Source of the DNA: an uncultured Collinsella sp.
GTDB lineage: Bacteria > Actinomycetota > Coriobacteriia > Coriobacteriales > Coriobacteriaceae
DNA: 27,303 nt
Direction: 5' to 3'
NCBI GenBank assembly: GCA_902470095.1
Contig: CABRFG010000027.1
Location: forward strand, 1-27,303
Shown here: in pieces, positions 1 through 7,488 of the stretch
How the letters are laid out: the number at the start of each line of letters is the position of its first letter
How positions within the stretch are numbered: the first letter of the stretch is position 1
Notes under the pieces: model-generated
What the model saw: the letters and a program-made list of their open reading frames with translations, nothing else
Told to the model about the DNA's origin: nothing
Databases searched by the model: none
Program-made: the position numbers and the translations under genes

Positions 1-1167
1 CATCTGGCGATGCGTGGCGTTAGCGGGATGCAGGCAGCAAGTGCGGGCGTCGGCCACATGCGTGGCGATCTGGGCGAGCTTGAGGCTCTTCATAAAGGTC
101 TCGGCCGCCGCGCGACCACCGTTAAAGCCAAAGCTCACAACACCGCAGGTACCGTTGGGCATGTACTTCTGAGCGATGTCATGGTACTTATCGCCCTCCA
201 GGCCCGGATAGCTCACGAAGCGTACCTTGGGATGGCTCTGCAAGAACTTGGCAACGGCCAGGCCGTTCTCGCAATGACGCGGCATGCGCACATGCAGGCT
301 CTCGAGCGAGCTGTTCAAGAAGAACGCCGCCTGCGGGTTCTGCATGGGGCCGAGGTCGCGCATGAGCTGAGCGGTTGCTTTGGTAATGAAGGCGCCCTCG
401 CGACCGAACTTCTCGGCATACGTCACGCCGTGGTAGCTCTCGTCGGGCGTGGTGAGACCCGGGAACTTGTCCGCATGAGCCATCCAGTCAAACTGACCGT
501 GGTCGACGATTACGCCGCCCAGGTAGGCAGCATGTCCATCCATGTACTTGGTGGTGGAGTGCGTAACGATGTCGGCGCCCCACTCAAAGGGACGGCACAT
601 CACGGGCGTCGGGAAGGTGTTGTCGACCATCAACGGCACGCCGTGGTCATGCGCGGCCTTGGCAAAGCGCTCAATATCGAGCACGGCAAGGGCGGGGTTG
701 GCGATCGTCTCGCCAAAGACGAGCTTGGTATTGGGCTCAAACGCTGCCTCGAGCTCTTCATCGGTGCAGTCGGGGGCAACGAACGTGCAGGTCAGACCCA
801 TGCGCTCCATGGTATGGGCGAGCAGGTTGTAGGTACCGCCGTAGATGGCAGAGCTCGCGACCACGTGATCGCCGGCACCGGCCACGTTAAAGATCGCGAG
901 AAAGTTCGCAGCCATGCCCGAGCTCGTGAGCATCGCAGCGGTGCCGCCCTCCATCTCGCAGATCTTGGCGGCAACCAGGTCGCACGTGGGATTCTGCAGA
1001 CGGCTATAGAAGTAGCCCGACTCCTCTAGGTCAAACAGCTTGCCCATGTGCTCGGACGTGTCGTACTTCCACGTGGTGGACTGGTAGATGGGCACCTGGC
1101 GCGGCTCTGCATCGCCCGGGCGATAGCCGCCCTGAACACATGTGGTACCGATAGTCTGCTCGCTCAT
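1..1167 (-). CDS. metY: O-acetylhomoserine sulfhydrylase (partial, C-terminus cut by window edge)
   Basis: PLP-dependent Cys/Met metabolism enzyme. It should make homocysteine from O-acetylhomoserine and sulfide in the cytoplasm (family knowledge). Read on the minus strand it begins MSEQTIGTTCVQGGY and runs 389 codons without a stop to the window edge. Seen motifs are YSRLQNPT, SSGMAAN, the IYGGTYN substrate loop, DNTFPTP, and STTKYMDGH, whose Lys binds PLP. The visible end, CLHPANATHRQ, is the usual near-C-terminal motif, so roughly 35-45 residues are missing off the edge. The start is an ATG preceded by AAGGGAG. It is divergently transcribed from a C_GCAxxG_C_C gene, and a promoter-like sequence sits about 40 bp upstream. 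Cystathionine gamma-synthase is a relative, but the length and YSRLQNPT context favour MetY. Confidence 0.93.
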   Translation of the reverse strand, partial: MSEQTIGTTCVQGGYRPGDAEPRQVPIYQSTTWKYDTSEHMGKLFDLEESGYFYSRLQNPTCDLVAAKICEMEGGTAAMLTSSGMAANFLAIFNVAGAGDHVVASSAIYGGTYNLLAHTMERMGLTCTFVAPDCTDEELEAAFEPNTKLVFGETIANPALAVLDIERFAKAAHDHGVPLMVDNTFPTPVMCRPFEWGADIVTHSTTKYMDGHAAYLGGVIVDHGQFDWMAHADKFPGLTTPDESYHGVTYAEKFGREGAFITKATAQLMRDLGPMQNPQAAFFLNSSLESLHVRMPRHCENGLAVAKFLQSHPKVRFVSYPGLEGDKYHDIAQKYMPNGTCGVVSFGFNGGRAAAETFMKSLKLAQIATHVADARTCCLHPANATHRQM

Positions 1168-1206
1168 ATCTAGCTCCCTTGCCTGGGTTTTAATTTTATT
1201 CGGTTC

Positions 1207-1235
1207 ACGATACCGCTACCCTGCACCCCTCTCAA
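1207..1235 (-). promoter_or_regulatory. Candidate sigma-70 promoter of metY
   Basis: On the minus strand, TTGAGA (-35, 1230-1235) and TATCGT (-10, 1207-1212) are separated by exactly 17 bp. This would start transcription about 30 nt before the metY ATG. The -35 matches consensus at 5 of 6 positions and the -10 at 4 of 6. I see no recognisable SAM or T-box leader in the short untranslated region. Confidence 0.45.
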
Positions 1236-1353
1236 CCCATCCCCAAGGTAGGTTATGGGACTAATTGATCAGGGTCATTTATCTCAAGCCTTGGACATTT
1301 GCTCGATAGATAAAAATGAGGCATACATGAAGCTCTCGATGATTACATGCACC

Positions 1354-1385
1354 GTCACGGGTACCATAGGCGGGTACACCGTGAC
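1354..1385 (+). promoter_or_regulatory. Hairpin just upstream of the C_GCAxxG gene ribosome binding site
   Basis: GTCACGG-GTACC (1354-1365) pairs with GGTAC-a-CCGTGAC (1373-1385). This is 12 bp with one bulged A and a seven-base loop. It ends three bases before the AGGAG of the downstream gene. The placement fits either a translational control hairpin or a dyad operator; the sequence alone does not decide. Confidence 0.4.
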
Positions 1386-1398
1386 CAAGGAGACAACG

Positions 1399-1845
1399 AT
1401 GAAGCAAATCGACACGGCCCAGCTCGACATCACCGCCTGTCAGGCTCAGGCTGCCGAATACCACGCCCGTGGCTTTAACTGCGCTCAGGCCGTCGCCTGC
1501 ACGCTCGCTCCCGCCGTCGGGCTCGACCCCCAGGTCGCCTTTACCCTCACCGAGGGCTTTGGCGCCGGCATGGGCGGTATGACCGAAACCTGCGGCGCTA
1601 TCTCGGGCGCCGTGGCCATCATGGGCTTTGTAATGAGCGACGGCATGGAAAACCCCAAGACCAAGGGCCAGACCTACAAGCTGTCGCGCGAAATCGCCAA
1701 GCGTTTTGGCGAGAAGAATACGACGACCGTCTGCGGCACGCTCAAGGGCATCGGATTGGATAAGGGTCCGCTCCGCAGCTGCCCCGGTTGCATCGACGAT
1801 GCCGTCGAGATCGCCTGCGATGTGCTAAAGCAGCTCGCCGAGTAA
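1399..1845 (+). CDS. C_GCAxxG_C_C family redox protein
   Basis: Small cysteine-rich protein of 148 residues in the C_GCAxxG_C_C family (Pfam Redox_Act/TIGR01909 type), thought from its cysteines to be redox-active or metal-binding; its reaction is not established. Seen cysteines: C28 in FNCAQAV, C65 in the ETCGAISGA signature, C112 in VCG, and C128/C131 in SCPGC. The glycine-rich stretch FGAGMGGM precedes the signature, as is typical. The reading frame is open further upstream (from about 1255). The ATG at 1399 is chosen because AAGGAGA lies just before it and homology-like sequence begins there. The gene diverges from metY; a shared sulfur or redox theme is only suggestive. Confidence 0.88.
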   Translation: MKQIDTAQLDITACQAQAAEYHARGFNCAQAVACTLAPAVGLDPQVAFTLTEGFGAGMGGMTETCGAISGAVAIMGFVMSDGMENPKTKGQTYKLSREIAKRFGEKNTTTVCGTLKGIGLDKGPLRSCPGCIDDAVEIACDVLKQLAE

Positions 1846-1858
1846 ACGGCAGCAACAG

Positions 1859-1910
1859 AAAAACGACGGCCGGCGCGCTTGGGATCCATCCAAAAGCACG
1901 CCGGCCGTCG
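1859..1910 (-). terminator. Rho-independent terminator of yigZ
   Basis: A 12-bp perfect stem (1864-1875 with 1899-1910, CGACGGCCGGCG and its complement) is followed on the minus strand directly by TTTTT (1859-1863). It lies three bases after the yigZ stop. In the plus direction there is no T tract, although the hairpin could also slow transcripts of the convergent upstream gene. Confidence 0.8.
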
Positions 1911-1913
1911 CCG

Positions 1914-2552
1914 TTAGAACTCGGCAAATTCGGGAGCGCCGACCTCAATCTCCTCGCGCCCCGCCATAAGCTCGCGCATCTTAGCGCAAAATGACTCCTG
2001 CTCCCCCGCCTTAAACACCAAATGAATCGTCACGGCATCCGCGTAATCGGCATCCGAAACCTTGGCACCCGAATCCTGCGCCAAACGAAGCGCCTGCTCA
2101 TACTGCGGATAGGTCACATGCACGTCAACAGGCACGACACTCGTCATCTCGACGATCTGCCCGGCCTCCTGAGCCGCAGCCACCGCCGCCTGCGTCGCCG
2201 CGGTATAGGCGCGCACCAAGCCGCCAGGCCCCAATAGTGTGCCGCCAAAATAGCGCGTCACCACACAGCAAACATTTTTGAGCCCTGCGCCGCGCAACAC
2301 CTCGAGCGTCGGCATACCGCTCGTGCGGCTCGGCTCACCGTCATCGCTCTGGCGCTCGCGTCCATCGACTAAAATCCACGCAGGAACATTGTGCCGAGCG
2401 TCGTAATGACGCTTGCGAACCATCTCGATAAAGGCATTCGCCTCGTCCTCGGACTCAATATGGACCAGCTGGGCAATAAACCGGCTCTTGCGGTCCACAA
2501 ACTCGCCCGAAGCCTCAATATTCGATTGCAGAGTAAAATAGCTGTCCAACAA
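1914..2552 (-). CDS. yigZ: YigZ/IMPACT family protein (UPF0029)
   Basis: Cytoplasmic IMPACT-family protein of about 212 residues, the usual YigZ length. The N-terminal UPF0029 domain (about 15-125) carries the hallmark GEPSRTSGMP, the NVCCVVTRYFGGT segment and LGPGGLVRAY. The C-terminal third matches the DUF1949 fold position (about 140-205). In eukaryotes the related IMPACT binds GCN1 and acts in translation control; the bacterial role is unclear. The start is a TTG: two adjacent TTG codons (2552 and 2549) follow GAGGGG, and the second has the better spacing, so the N-terminus is uncertain by one residue. It stands as a single gene with its own terminator. The region upstream (2553-2661) shows only a possible TATTAT -10 box near 2593-2598. 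Confidence 0.9.
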   Translation of the reverse strand: MLDSYFTLQSNIEASGEFVDRKSRFIAQLVHIESEDEANAFIEMVRKRHYDARHNVPAWILVDGRERQSDDGEPSRTSGMPTLEVLRGAGLKNVCCVVTRYFGGTLLGPGGLVRAYTAATQAAVAAAQEAGQIVEMTSVVPVDVHVTYPQYEQALRLAQDSGAKVSDADYADAVTIHLVFKAGEQESFCAKMRELMAGREEIEVGAPEFAEF

Positions 2553-2661
2553 AGCCCCTCAACAAAATAAAGCGCAGCAACAAACAGCCTCAATAATACG
2601 GCAAAGACAGCACCGTTGCCCTCGTCAACAAGAACGGAAACGCCAATGATACCGTCACCAA

Positions 2662-2777
2662 CAGCGAGAACCCGTCAGCGCGAGCAAGGTGCCTTGAAAG
2701 ACAAGGGCATTGACCTTATGGTCATGCCCGAAGGCTTGAAAGGCAGATTGCCGCGCCGACGGGTTCGCAGCGTCAAC
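2662..2777. repeat. Structured repeat element, copy A
   Basis: A 97-nt long hairpin (2669-2765) flanked by CAGCGA and GCAGCGTC. The outer stem AACCCGTC-a-GCGCG pairs with CGCGC-c-GACGGGTT. Next is GCAA-gg-TGCC with GGCA-ga-TTGC, then an internal loop carrying TTGAAAG on both sides. The apical stem is GGGCA plus TGACC closing on GGTCA and TGCCC. A second copy with the same layout lies at 5755-5869. On the minus strand this copy begins immediately after the 3' end of rnpB. It contains no good T tract, so it is not an ordinary intrinsic terminator. Confidence 0.75.
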
Positions 2778-2782
2778 ATAGT

Positions 2783-3147
2783 TACTGAGTGGGCCTATAA
2801 GCCGGGTTCTGTCGTGAACGGTCATTTATCTTGTCTGCACGTTACCGTGCAGTTCCACGCACGCTACCCGAACGCGGACCGGGCCGGCCCATAGCGTTCC
2901 TATTCGCGCTTGCTCCGGATGGGGCTTGCCAAGCCGCCGTGTTGCCACGACGCTGGTGGTCTCTTACACCACCGTTTCAGCTTTTCCCTTTACGCCTTGC
3001 GGCGCAGGTGGGAGTCTTCTTTTCTGCGGCGCTTTCCGTCGGATCACTCCGCCCGGCCGTTAGCCGGCATCCCGCCCTCTGGAGCCCGGACTTTCCTCAC
3101 GCGTACTGCAAGCAGCACATCGCGCGACCGTCTGGCCCACTCAGCAG
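2783..3147 (-). ncRNA. rnpB: RNase P RNA (bacterial type A)
   Basis: Catalytic RNA of ribonuclease P, which trims the 5' leader of pre-tRNAs. On the minus strand the universal 5' core GAGGAAAGTCCGGGCTCC and the 3' core ACAGAACCCGGCTTA are both present. The two ends pair as P1 (CTGAGTGGGCC with GGCCCACTCAG), which sets the limits to within a few bases. Length is about 365 nt. The internal GTAAGAGACCACC region and the GGCAACACGGCGG stretch fit the specificity domain. Short ORFs across this interval are artefacts. A promoter-like sequence lies just upstream, and structured repeat copy A follows the 3' end. Confidence 0.96.
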
Positions 3148-3153
3148 TGCAAG

Positions 3154-3180
3154 AGTGTAACACACCGTTGCCGCAGGCAA
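3154..3180 (-). promoter_or_regulatory. Candidate rnpB promoter
   Basis: On the minus strand, TTGCCT (3175-3180) and an extended -10, TGTTACACT with core TACACT (3154-3159), lie directly upstream of the RNase P RNA. The spacing is 15 bp, short for sigma-70, but the TGn extension may compensate. The predicted start would be only a few bases before the P1 helix. Confidence 0.5.
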
Positions 3181-3306
3181 TGGCACAACGCAAACGCTCG
3201 ACACGATAAACCAAGAACCGCCATGCGCTACAATGGTCCTGTCGATGGGCAACGTCGTCAGTCGAGACGCGACCGCGCTCCGCACCCCTCCGTCTACTCG
3301 GTGCGT

Positions 3307-3344
3307 TCCCGCCTCCTCCCCGAGGCGGGATGTCGGCGTTTTTT
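3307..3344 (+). terminator. Orphan plus-strand terminator-like hairpin
   Basis: TCCCGCCTC (3307-3315) pairs with GAGGCGGGA (3322-3330), followed after eight bases by TTTTTT (3339-3344). No recognisable plus-strand gene precedes it. A TACAAT box lies at about 3230 and a second small stem (CGCACC with GGTGCG) sits between them. Together they could delimit a ~100-nt small RNA divergent from rnpB. No -35 box is evident, so this is tentative. Confidence 0.3.
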
Positions 3345-3410
3345 CATGCAGCGACAACCAAATAGCCTGTGGACAGCATGGGCAGCATCGTGCATCTCGG
3401 CACCAAATGC

Positions 3411-3444
3411 AAAAAGGGACCCGTCCATTACGGACGGATCCCTT
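3411..3444 (-). terminator. Rho-independent terminator of rpsA
   Basis: Read on the minus strand, AAGGGA-t-CCGTCC and GGACGG-g-TCCCTT form a 12-bp stem with one mismatch, running into TTTTTGCATTT. It lies about 25 bp after the rpsA stop. Confidence 0.85.
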
Positions 3445-3468
3445 AAAACAAGTGATCGTCAAACCGAT

Positions 3469-4635
3469 TTACTCGGCGTCGGTCTCCTCGTCCTTCTTCT
3501 CGGAAGGAAGCGGGGTAACCTCGATCTCGACGCCCAGAGTCTCAGCAGCGGACTTCATGGACAGGGAGATACGACGACGGTCGAGGTCGATCTCCATGAC
3601 CTTGACCTGAACCTTGTCGCCCACGTGGGTGACCTGAGAAGGCTGATCGACGTGCTTGTTGGCCATCTCGGAGATGTGCACCAAGCCCTCGATGCCCTCG
3701 CCCAGGTCGACGAAAGCGCCGAACGGGACAAGCTTGGTCACAGTGCCCTCGACGATAGCGCCGACGGGGTACTTCTTGACCAGTGCGCGCCACGGATCCT
3801 CGGTGGTCTGCTTGAGACCCAGGGAGATGCGCTCGCGGTTGAGATCGACGTCGAGAACCTCGACCTCGACCTCCTGGCCGACCTTGACAACCTCGGAAGG
3901 ATGGTTGACGTGGTTCCAGGAGAGCTCGGAGATGTGGATGAGGCCGTCGATACCGCCGAGGTCGACGAAGGCGCCGAAGTCGACGATGGAGGAAACGGTG
4001 CCCTGGAGACGCATGCCAGACTTGAGCTTGGACAGGATCTCGGAGCGCTCGGCCTTACGGGACTCCTCGAGCACGACGCGACGGGAGAGGACGACGTTGT
4101 TGCGGTTGCGGTCCATCTCGATGACGCGAGCCTCGATGCGGGTGCCCATGTAGGAGGTGAGGTCCTTGACACGACGGAGGTCGACGAGGGAAGCGGGCAG
4201 GAAGCCACGCAGGCCGATGTCGAGGATCAGGCCGCCCTTGACAACCTCGATAACCTCGCCCTCGACGTTCTCGCCGGAGTTGAACTTCTCCTCGATGCGG
4301 TTCCAAGCACGCTCGTACTCGGCACGCTTCTTGGACAGGACCAGACGACCGTCCTTGTCCTCCTTCTGGAGAACCAGAGCCTCGATGGGATCACCGAGTG
4401 CAACGATGTCTGCAGGGTTAGCGTCCTTGCGGATGGACAGCTCGCGGACCGGGATAACGCCCTCGGACTTGAATCCGATGTCAACGAGCACCTCGTCATG
4501 CTCGATCTTAACGACAGTGCCGTTAACGAGATCGCCCTCATCAAAGTCGGTAATCGTACCGTCGATGAGGTTGTTCATCTCCTCCTCATTGACATCGTCA
4601 AGAGAGAAAATGGACGAGTTCTGAATCTCACTCAA
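3469..4635 (-). CDS. rpsA: 30S ribosomal protein S1
   Basis: 388-residue S1 protein with four S1 (OB-fold) RNA-binding repeats. They begin at about residue 34 (GDLVNGTVVKIEHDEVLVDIG), 121 (VEGEVIEVVKGGLILDIG), 207 (LQGTVSSIVDFGAFVDLG) and 293 (VEGTVTKLVPFGAFVDLG). The last two carry the canonical GLIHISEL/GLVHISEM motif. E. coli S1 has six repeats; the four-repeat form is usual in Actinobacteria and Firmicutes. It helps mRNA bind the 30S subunit. The tail is acidic (SEKKDEETDAE). The start is a TTG preceded by AAAGGGG at good spacing; the first in-frame ATG, 19 codons later, has an SD-like GAGGAG too close to it. It appears monocistronic. Confidence 0.95.
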   Translation of the reverse strand: MSEIQNSSIFSLDDVNEEEMNNLIDGTITDFDEGDLVNGTVVKIEHDEVLVDIGFKSEGVIPVRELSIRKDANPADIVALGDPIEALVLQKEDKDGRLVLSKKRAEYERAWNRIEEKFNSGENVEGEVIEVVKGGLILDIGLRGFLPASLVDLRRVKDLTSYMGTRIEARVIEMDRNRNNVVLSRRVVLEESRKAERSEILSKLKSGMRLQGTVSSIVDFGAFVDLGGIDGLIHISELSWNHVNHPSEVVKVGQEVEVEVLDVDLNRERISLGLKQTTEDPWRALVKKYPVGAIVEGTVTKLVPFGAFVDLGEGIEGLVHISEMANKHVDQPSQVTHVGDKVQVKVMEIDLDRRRISLSMKSAAETLGVEIEVTPLPSEKKDEETDAE

Positions 4636-4950
4636 AGGTGGACCCCTTTCGAACTACGGGGCCCCGATTGCTAGGACCTACAGAAGGGTGCGACAAGCAC
4701 ACAACGTTTAGGAACACTCGGGAGCCGACAGATACTAATGTGACGCTTATGCAATCACGTTCGTATAGGTTACGGGGAAATGAGTTCGATTTCAAGCGTG
4801 AACTGCGATTTTTTACTCGTGTGGAGACTTTTTCGTAATCTTATGAACACACGTCTCCGCAACTTGACGATAACCAGCCAGGCATTCGGCTTTGGGGTAA
4901 AGTATCCGGAGCCAACGATTCTAGATCGATTTTTCGAGAAAGGTGCCCGC
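4636..4950. other. Divergent intergenic region rpsA/HAD, no gene seen
   Basis: Upstream DNA of both rpsA (-) and the HAD gene (+). It is AT-richer than its surroundings and holds several T runs. The sequence GGAGAC at about 4825 can pair with GTCTCC at about 4853. An open plus-strand frame continues the HAD ORF upstream to about 4780, but it lacks an SD and conserved sequence. I could not assign convincing -35/-10 pairs. Confidence 0.5.
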
Positions 4951-5709
4951 GTGCTCAAAGCAGTCGTTTTCGATATGGACGAGACGCTTCTTAGCATCAA
5001 CCTCAACGCGTTCATCCTTCGCTATTTTAAGGATGTCTCTTCGATGCTCGCGGATATCGGGCGCCGCAGCCGCGGTGGCACGATGGCACGCCTCGGCACC
5101 ATCCTGGTCGACCTCAACGCCAATCGCCGCAGCGGCACGGACAACCGCACCAATCTTGAGTTTTACCAAGAAGAGGTCGAGCGCCGATGCGGGATCTGCC
5201 TCTCCGATCCCCTCATCTACGAGGCGTTTACCTACTATGACCGCGAAGTTCTTCCGTACAAGAACGACGATGTCATTAACGCCCACGCTATGCCGGGCGC
5301 GCACGCCGCGCTCCAGACCGTACAGGACGCTGGACTGCGTTGCGCGCTCTTTACCAACCCCAGCTTTCCCCAGGGGGCCATCGAGTGCCGCATGGGCTGG
5401 GGCGACCTGGCCGACGCCCCCTTTGAACTCGTGACGCACATGGGAAACACCACCCGCTGCAAGCCCGATGCTACCTACTATCTAGAGCAGCTTCAGGTGA
5501 TGGGGCTCGAGCCACACGAGGTCCTTATGGTGGGCAACGATCCCAAACGCGACTTCCCGTCCCCCGATTGCGGCATCCAAACCGCCTTTGTGGGCCAAGG
5601 CAAGCCCAGCCGAGCCACCTGGCGCGGAACCATGGAAGACTTCGCGCGCGAATTCAACGCCGTAGTAGAAGCCTTCTACGAGCACCAAATAGCCGACGAA
5701 CTGTCGTAG
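4951..5709 (+). CDS. HAD-superfamily hydrolase
   Basis: Predicted cytosolic phosphatase of 252 residues. HAD motif I is FDMDETLL with catalytic D8 and D10, motif II is LFTN (about 133-136), motif III is Lys171 in RCKPD, and motif IV is GNDPKRD (195-201). The segment between motifs I and II (about 20-110) is a helical C1-type cap. The substrate cannot be read from sequence. The GTG at 4951 is chosen because GAAAGG lies seven bases before it and the HAD fold begins at the next residues. Structured repeat copy B lies about 45 bp past the stop, between this gene and convergent cyuA. Confidence 0.88.
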   Translation: MLKAVVFDMDETLLSINLNAFILRYFKDVSSMLADIGRRSRGGTMARLGTILVDLNANRRSGTDNRTNLEFYQEEVERRCGICLSDPLIYEAFTYYDREVLPYKNDDVINAHAMPGAHAALQTVQDAGLRCALFTNPSFPQGAIECRMGWGDLADAPFELVTHMGNTTRCKPDATYYLEQLQVMGLEPHEVLMVGNDPKRDFPSPDCGIQTAFVGQGKPSRATWRGTMEDFAREFNAVVEAFYEHQIADELS

Positions 5710-5754
5710 GACCCCTCGCTCCAAACAAAATGGCGCCGCAGGTTGAGCACAAGT

Positions 5755-5869
5755 CAGCGAAAATGCCCCTAAGCGAGCAATGTGCCTTGAAAGAGGAGGG
5801 CATAGGCCTTCTGGCCATGCCCGACGATTGAAAGGCAGATTGCCGCTTAGGGGCGTTTGCAGCGTCGAC
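5755..5869. repeat. Structured repeat element, copy B
   Basis: Second copy of the element at 2662-2777, in the same orientation and 98 nt long (5761-5858). The outer stem here is AAATGCCCCTAAGCG with CGCTTAGGGGCGTTT, 15 bp including one G-T pair. It is almost wholly different in sequence from copy A but still paired. The inner core is nearly identical: GCAA, TGCCTTGAAAGA, GGGCAT, ATGCCCGA, TTGAAAGGCAGATTGCCGC. One apical pair changes from A-T in copy A to G-C here. On the minus strand it lies just downstream of cyuA. Confidence 0.75.
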
Positions 5870-5871
5870 TG

Positions 5872-5899
5872 GTTACGCGGTTTGGTAAAACCGCGTAAC
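5872..5899. other. Perfect 12-bp hairpin touching the cyuA stop codon
   Basis: GTTACGCGGTTT (5872-5883) and its exact complement (5888-5899) surround a four-base loop. The right arm includes the last base of the cyuA stop. No T tract follows in either direction. Together with structured repeat copy B it may protect or form the 3' end of the cyuA transcript. Confidence 0.5.
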
Positions 5900-7218
5900 T
5901 AACAAACCTGGGTTTTGCCGATCATGATGTTGAGGATCTCGACGTCGGTGTCCTTCATGCCCACGCGGCCCACGTAGCCCATGCTGGCGATCGTCTGCTC
6001 AACGGTATCCTGGATCAGGCCCTCGCCGGCGCGGAAGCCGCGACCCTGCATAGCCATATCGTGGCCCAGAATCGCCGCATCGACGGCAGCGGAAATCTTG
6101 GCGGCACAGCTTGCCTTGGCGCCATCGCACACGATGCCGCCCACGTTACCGAGCGTGTTCGAAACCGTTGCGCCAATCTGCTCGCGCGTGCCACCGCACA
6201 GCCAGGTAATCGCGGCACCGGCACCGCACGCGGCGCAAATAGCACCGCAAAACGCCGAGAGTGCACCGATATAGCTCTTAATATGCACGGCGATAAGATC
6301 GGACAGCATCACGGCGCGCACCAGGCGCTCGTGGTCGCAGCGCAGGTACTCGGCATACTCCATAACGGGCAGTGCGCAGGTAATACCCTGATTGCCCGAG
6401 CCGCACACAATAGCGACCGGCAGCGCGCAGCCGTTCATGCGGGCGTCGGACCCGGCGGCTGCACGGGCACGGGCACGGCAGGCGACGTCATCGGCACGAG
6501 CACCCAGCAGCGTGCGACCCACCTCGGCACCCCAAGCGTGCGCGAGACCCTCGGCACTGATCGCACCGTTCAGGTCAATCTGACGCTCAACGGCAGCGCG
6601 GGCACCCTCAATGTCGCCGTCCTCGATAAAGTCGATGATGGACTCAATCGACATGGGCGTGTCAGCGCTATCTGCCGCACGCTCGGCCACAACGCGCTCG
6701 GCGCAGGCGGCACACTCCCCCGCCGACTTGCCGCATACCGGAATACCGTCGAGCGTATGGCACGTGACATTGGTGTGGTGGTCGGTGATCTCGACGACTG
6801 CGGTATGGCCCCCGGCCGTGGCAGTCACCTTGATGTAGAGGTTGGGCACACCCTCGACAAGCGACACATCGCAGTAACCGGCATCGGCGAGGAGCTCGGT
6901 CACGCGAGCACGGTCTTTATCGTCAACGCTCTCAAGCACCTCGAGCGCGCTCTTGGCGTCGCCGCCCACGGCACCCAGCACGGCCGCCGCTTCAATACCG
7001 TGCATGCCGCCCGAGTTGGGCACGGTCACGCTCTTAACGTTCTTGATGATATTGCCCGAGCAGGCAACATCCATATGATCGGGTTCGCAACCGAGCGTCT
7101 GGCTCGCAAGCGCCGCTGCATAGGCAACGGCAATAGGCTCGGTGCAGCCGAGCGCACAGACAAGCTCGCGGTTCAAAACATCGCAAAACGCGGTATCACG
7201 AAGGGAATCGGTAGACAT
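5899..7218 (-). CDS. cyuA: L-cysteine desulfidase family protein (UPF0597/YhaM)
   Basis: 439-residue member of the CyuA/UPF0597 family, related to the alpha part of iron-sulfur L-serine dehydratase. Known members break L-cysteine into pyruvate, ammonia and sulfide using an oxygen-sensitive 4Fe-4S cluster. Seen motifs: GCTEP with C25, SGNIIKN (about 54-60), the GSGNQG loop, the GAICAACGAGAA stretch and CDGAKASCAAKI near the C-terminus, which hold candidate cluster cysteines. The ATG follows TAGGAGA. No transporter or regulator gene (cyuP, cyuR) adjoins it, so substrate preference between cysteine and serine is inferred from the family only. The protein is notably Cys- and Ala-rich. A good promoter lies upstream. 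Confidence 0.88.
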   Translation of the reverse strand: MSTDSLRDTAFCDVLNRELVCALGCTEPIAVAYAAALASQTLGCEPDHMDVACSGNIIKNVKSVTVPNSGGMHGIEAAAVLGAVGGDAKSALEVLESVDDKDRARVTELLADAGYCDVSLVEGVPNLYIKVTATAGGHTAVVEITDHHTNVTCHTLDGIPVCGKSAGECAACAERVVAERAADSADTPMSIESIIDFIEDGDIEGARAAVERQIDLNGAISAEGLAHAWGAEVGRTLLGARADDVACRARARAAAGSDARMNGCALPVAIVCGSGNQGITCALPVMEYAEYLRCDHERLVRAVMLSDLIAVHIKSYIGALSAFCGAICAACGAGAAITWLCGGTREQIGATVSNTLGNVGGIVCDGAKASCAAKISAAVDAAILGHDMAMQGRGFRAGEGLIQDTVEQTIASMGYVGRVGMKDTDVEILNIMIGKTQVC

Positions 7219-7254
7219 AGGTATCTCCTACTTGTATAACGGGCTGCACTCTCA

Positions 7255-7284
7255 AGAATAGTTAGTTCTTTTATTTGATAACAA
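7255..7284 (-). promoter_or_regulatory. Candidate cyuA promoter
   Basis: On the minus strand, TTGTTA (7279-7284) and TATTCT (7255-7260) are separated by 18 bp in an AT-rich stretch, about 37 bp before the cyuA ATG. Confidence 0.45.
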
Positions 7285-7488
7285 TGCATCAAAAACCGCA
7301 ACCATGCTTCCGGCGGACGGCGCTCAACCGCAAACTGGCGGAATTATTCATGGGAAACCGGTCTTGTTGCAAGCTAAAGCGTTTGACCAAAAAACGCCCG
7401 AGCGTTTACACAAAAGTCGCGCTATCATGCAGTCGAACGCGGTAAAACCTTTAGCAATCTCGCCGCACAGACCAGAGAGGAACCATCT

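Noticed and set aside
2831..3209. Plus-strand open frames across the RNase P RNA
   Set aside because: The interval is explained by rnpB with both universal core motifs and paired ends.
3223..4674. 483-codon plus-strand open frame opposite rpsA
   Set aside because: Repeats of Asp/Leu/Val mirror the S1 repeats on the other strand; it starts inside the rpsA terminator region.
4780..4950. N-terminal extension of the HAD hydrolase
   Set aside because: No SD at the upstream ATG, AT-rich noncoding look, and the HAD motif begins right after the GTG at 4951.
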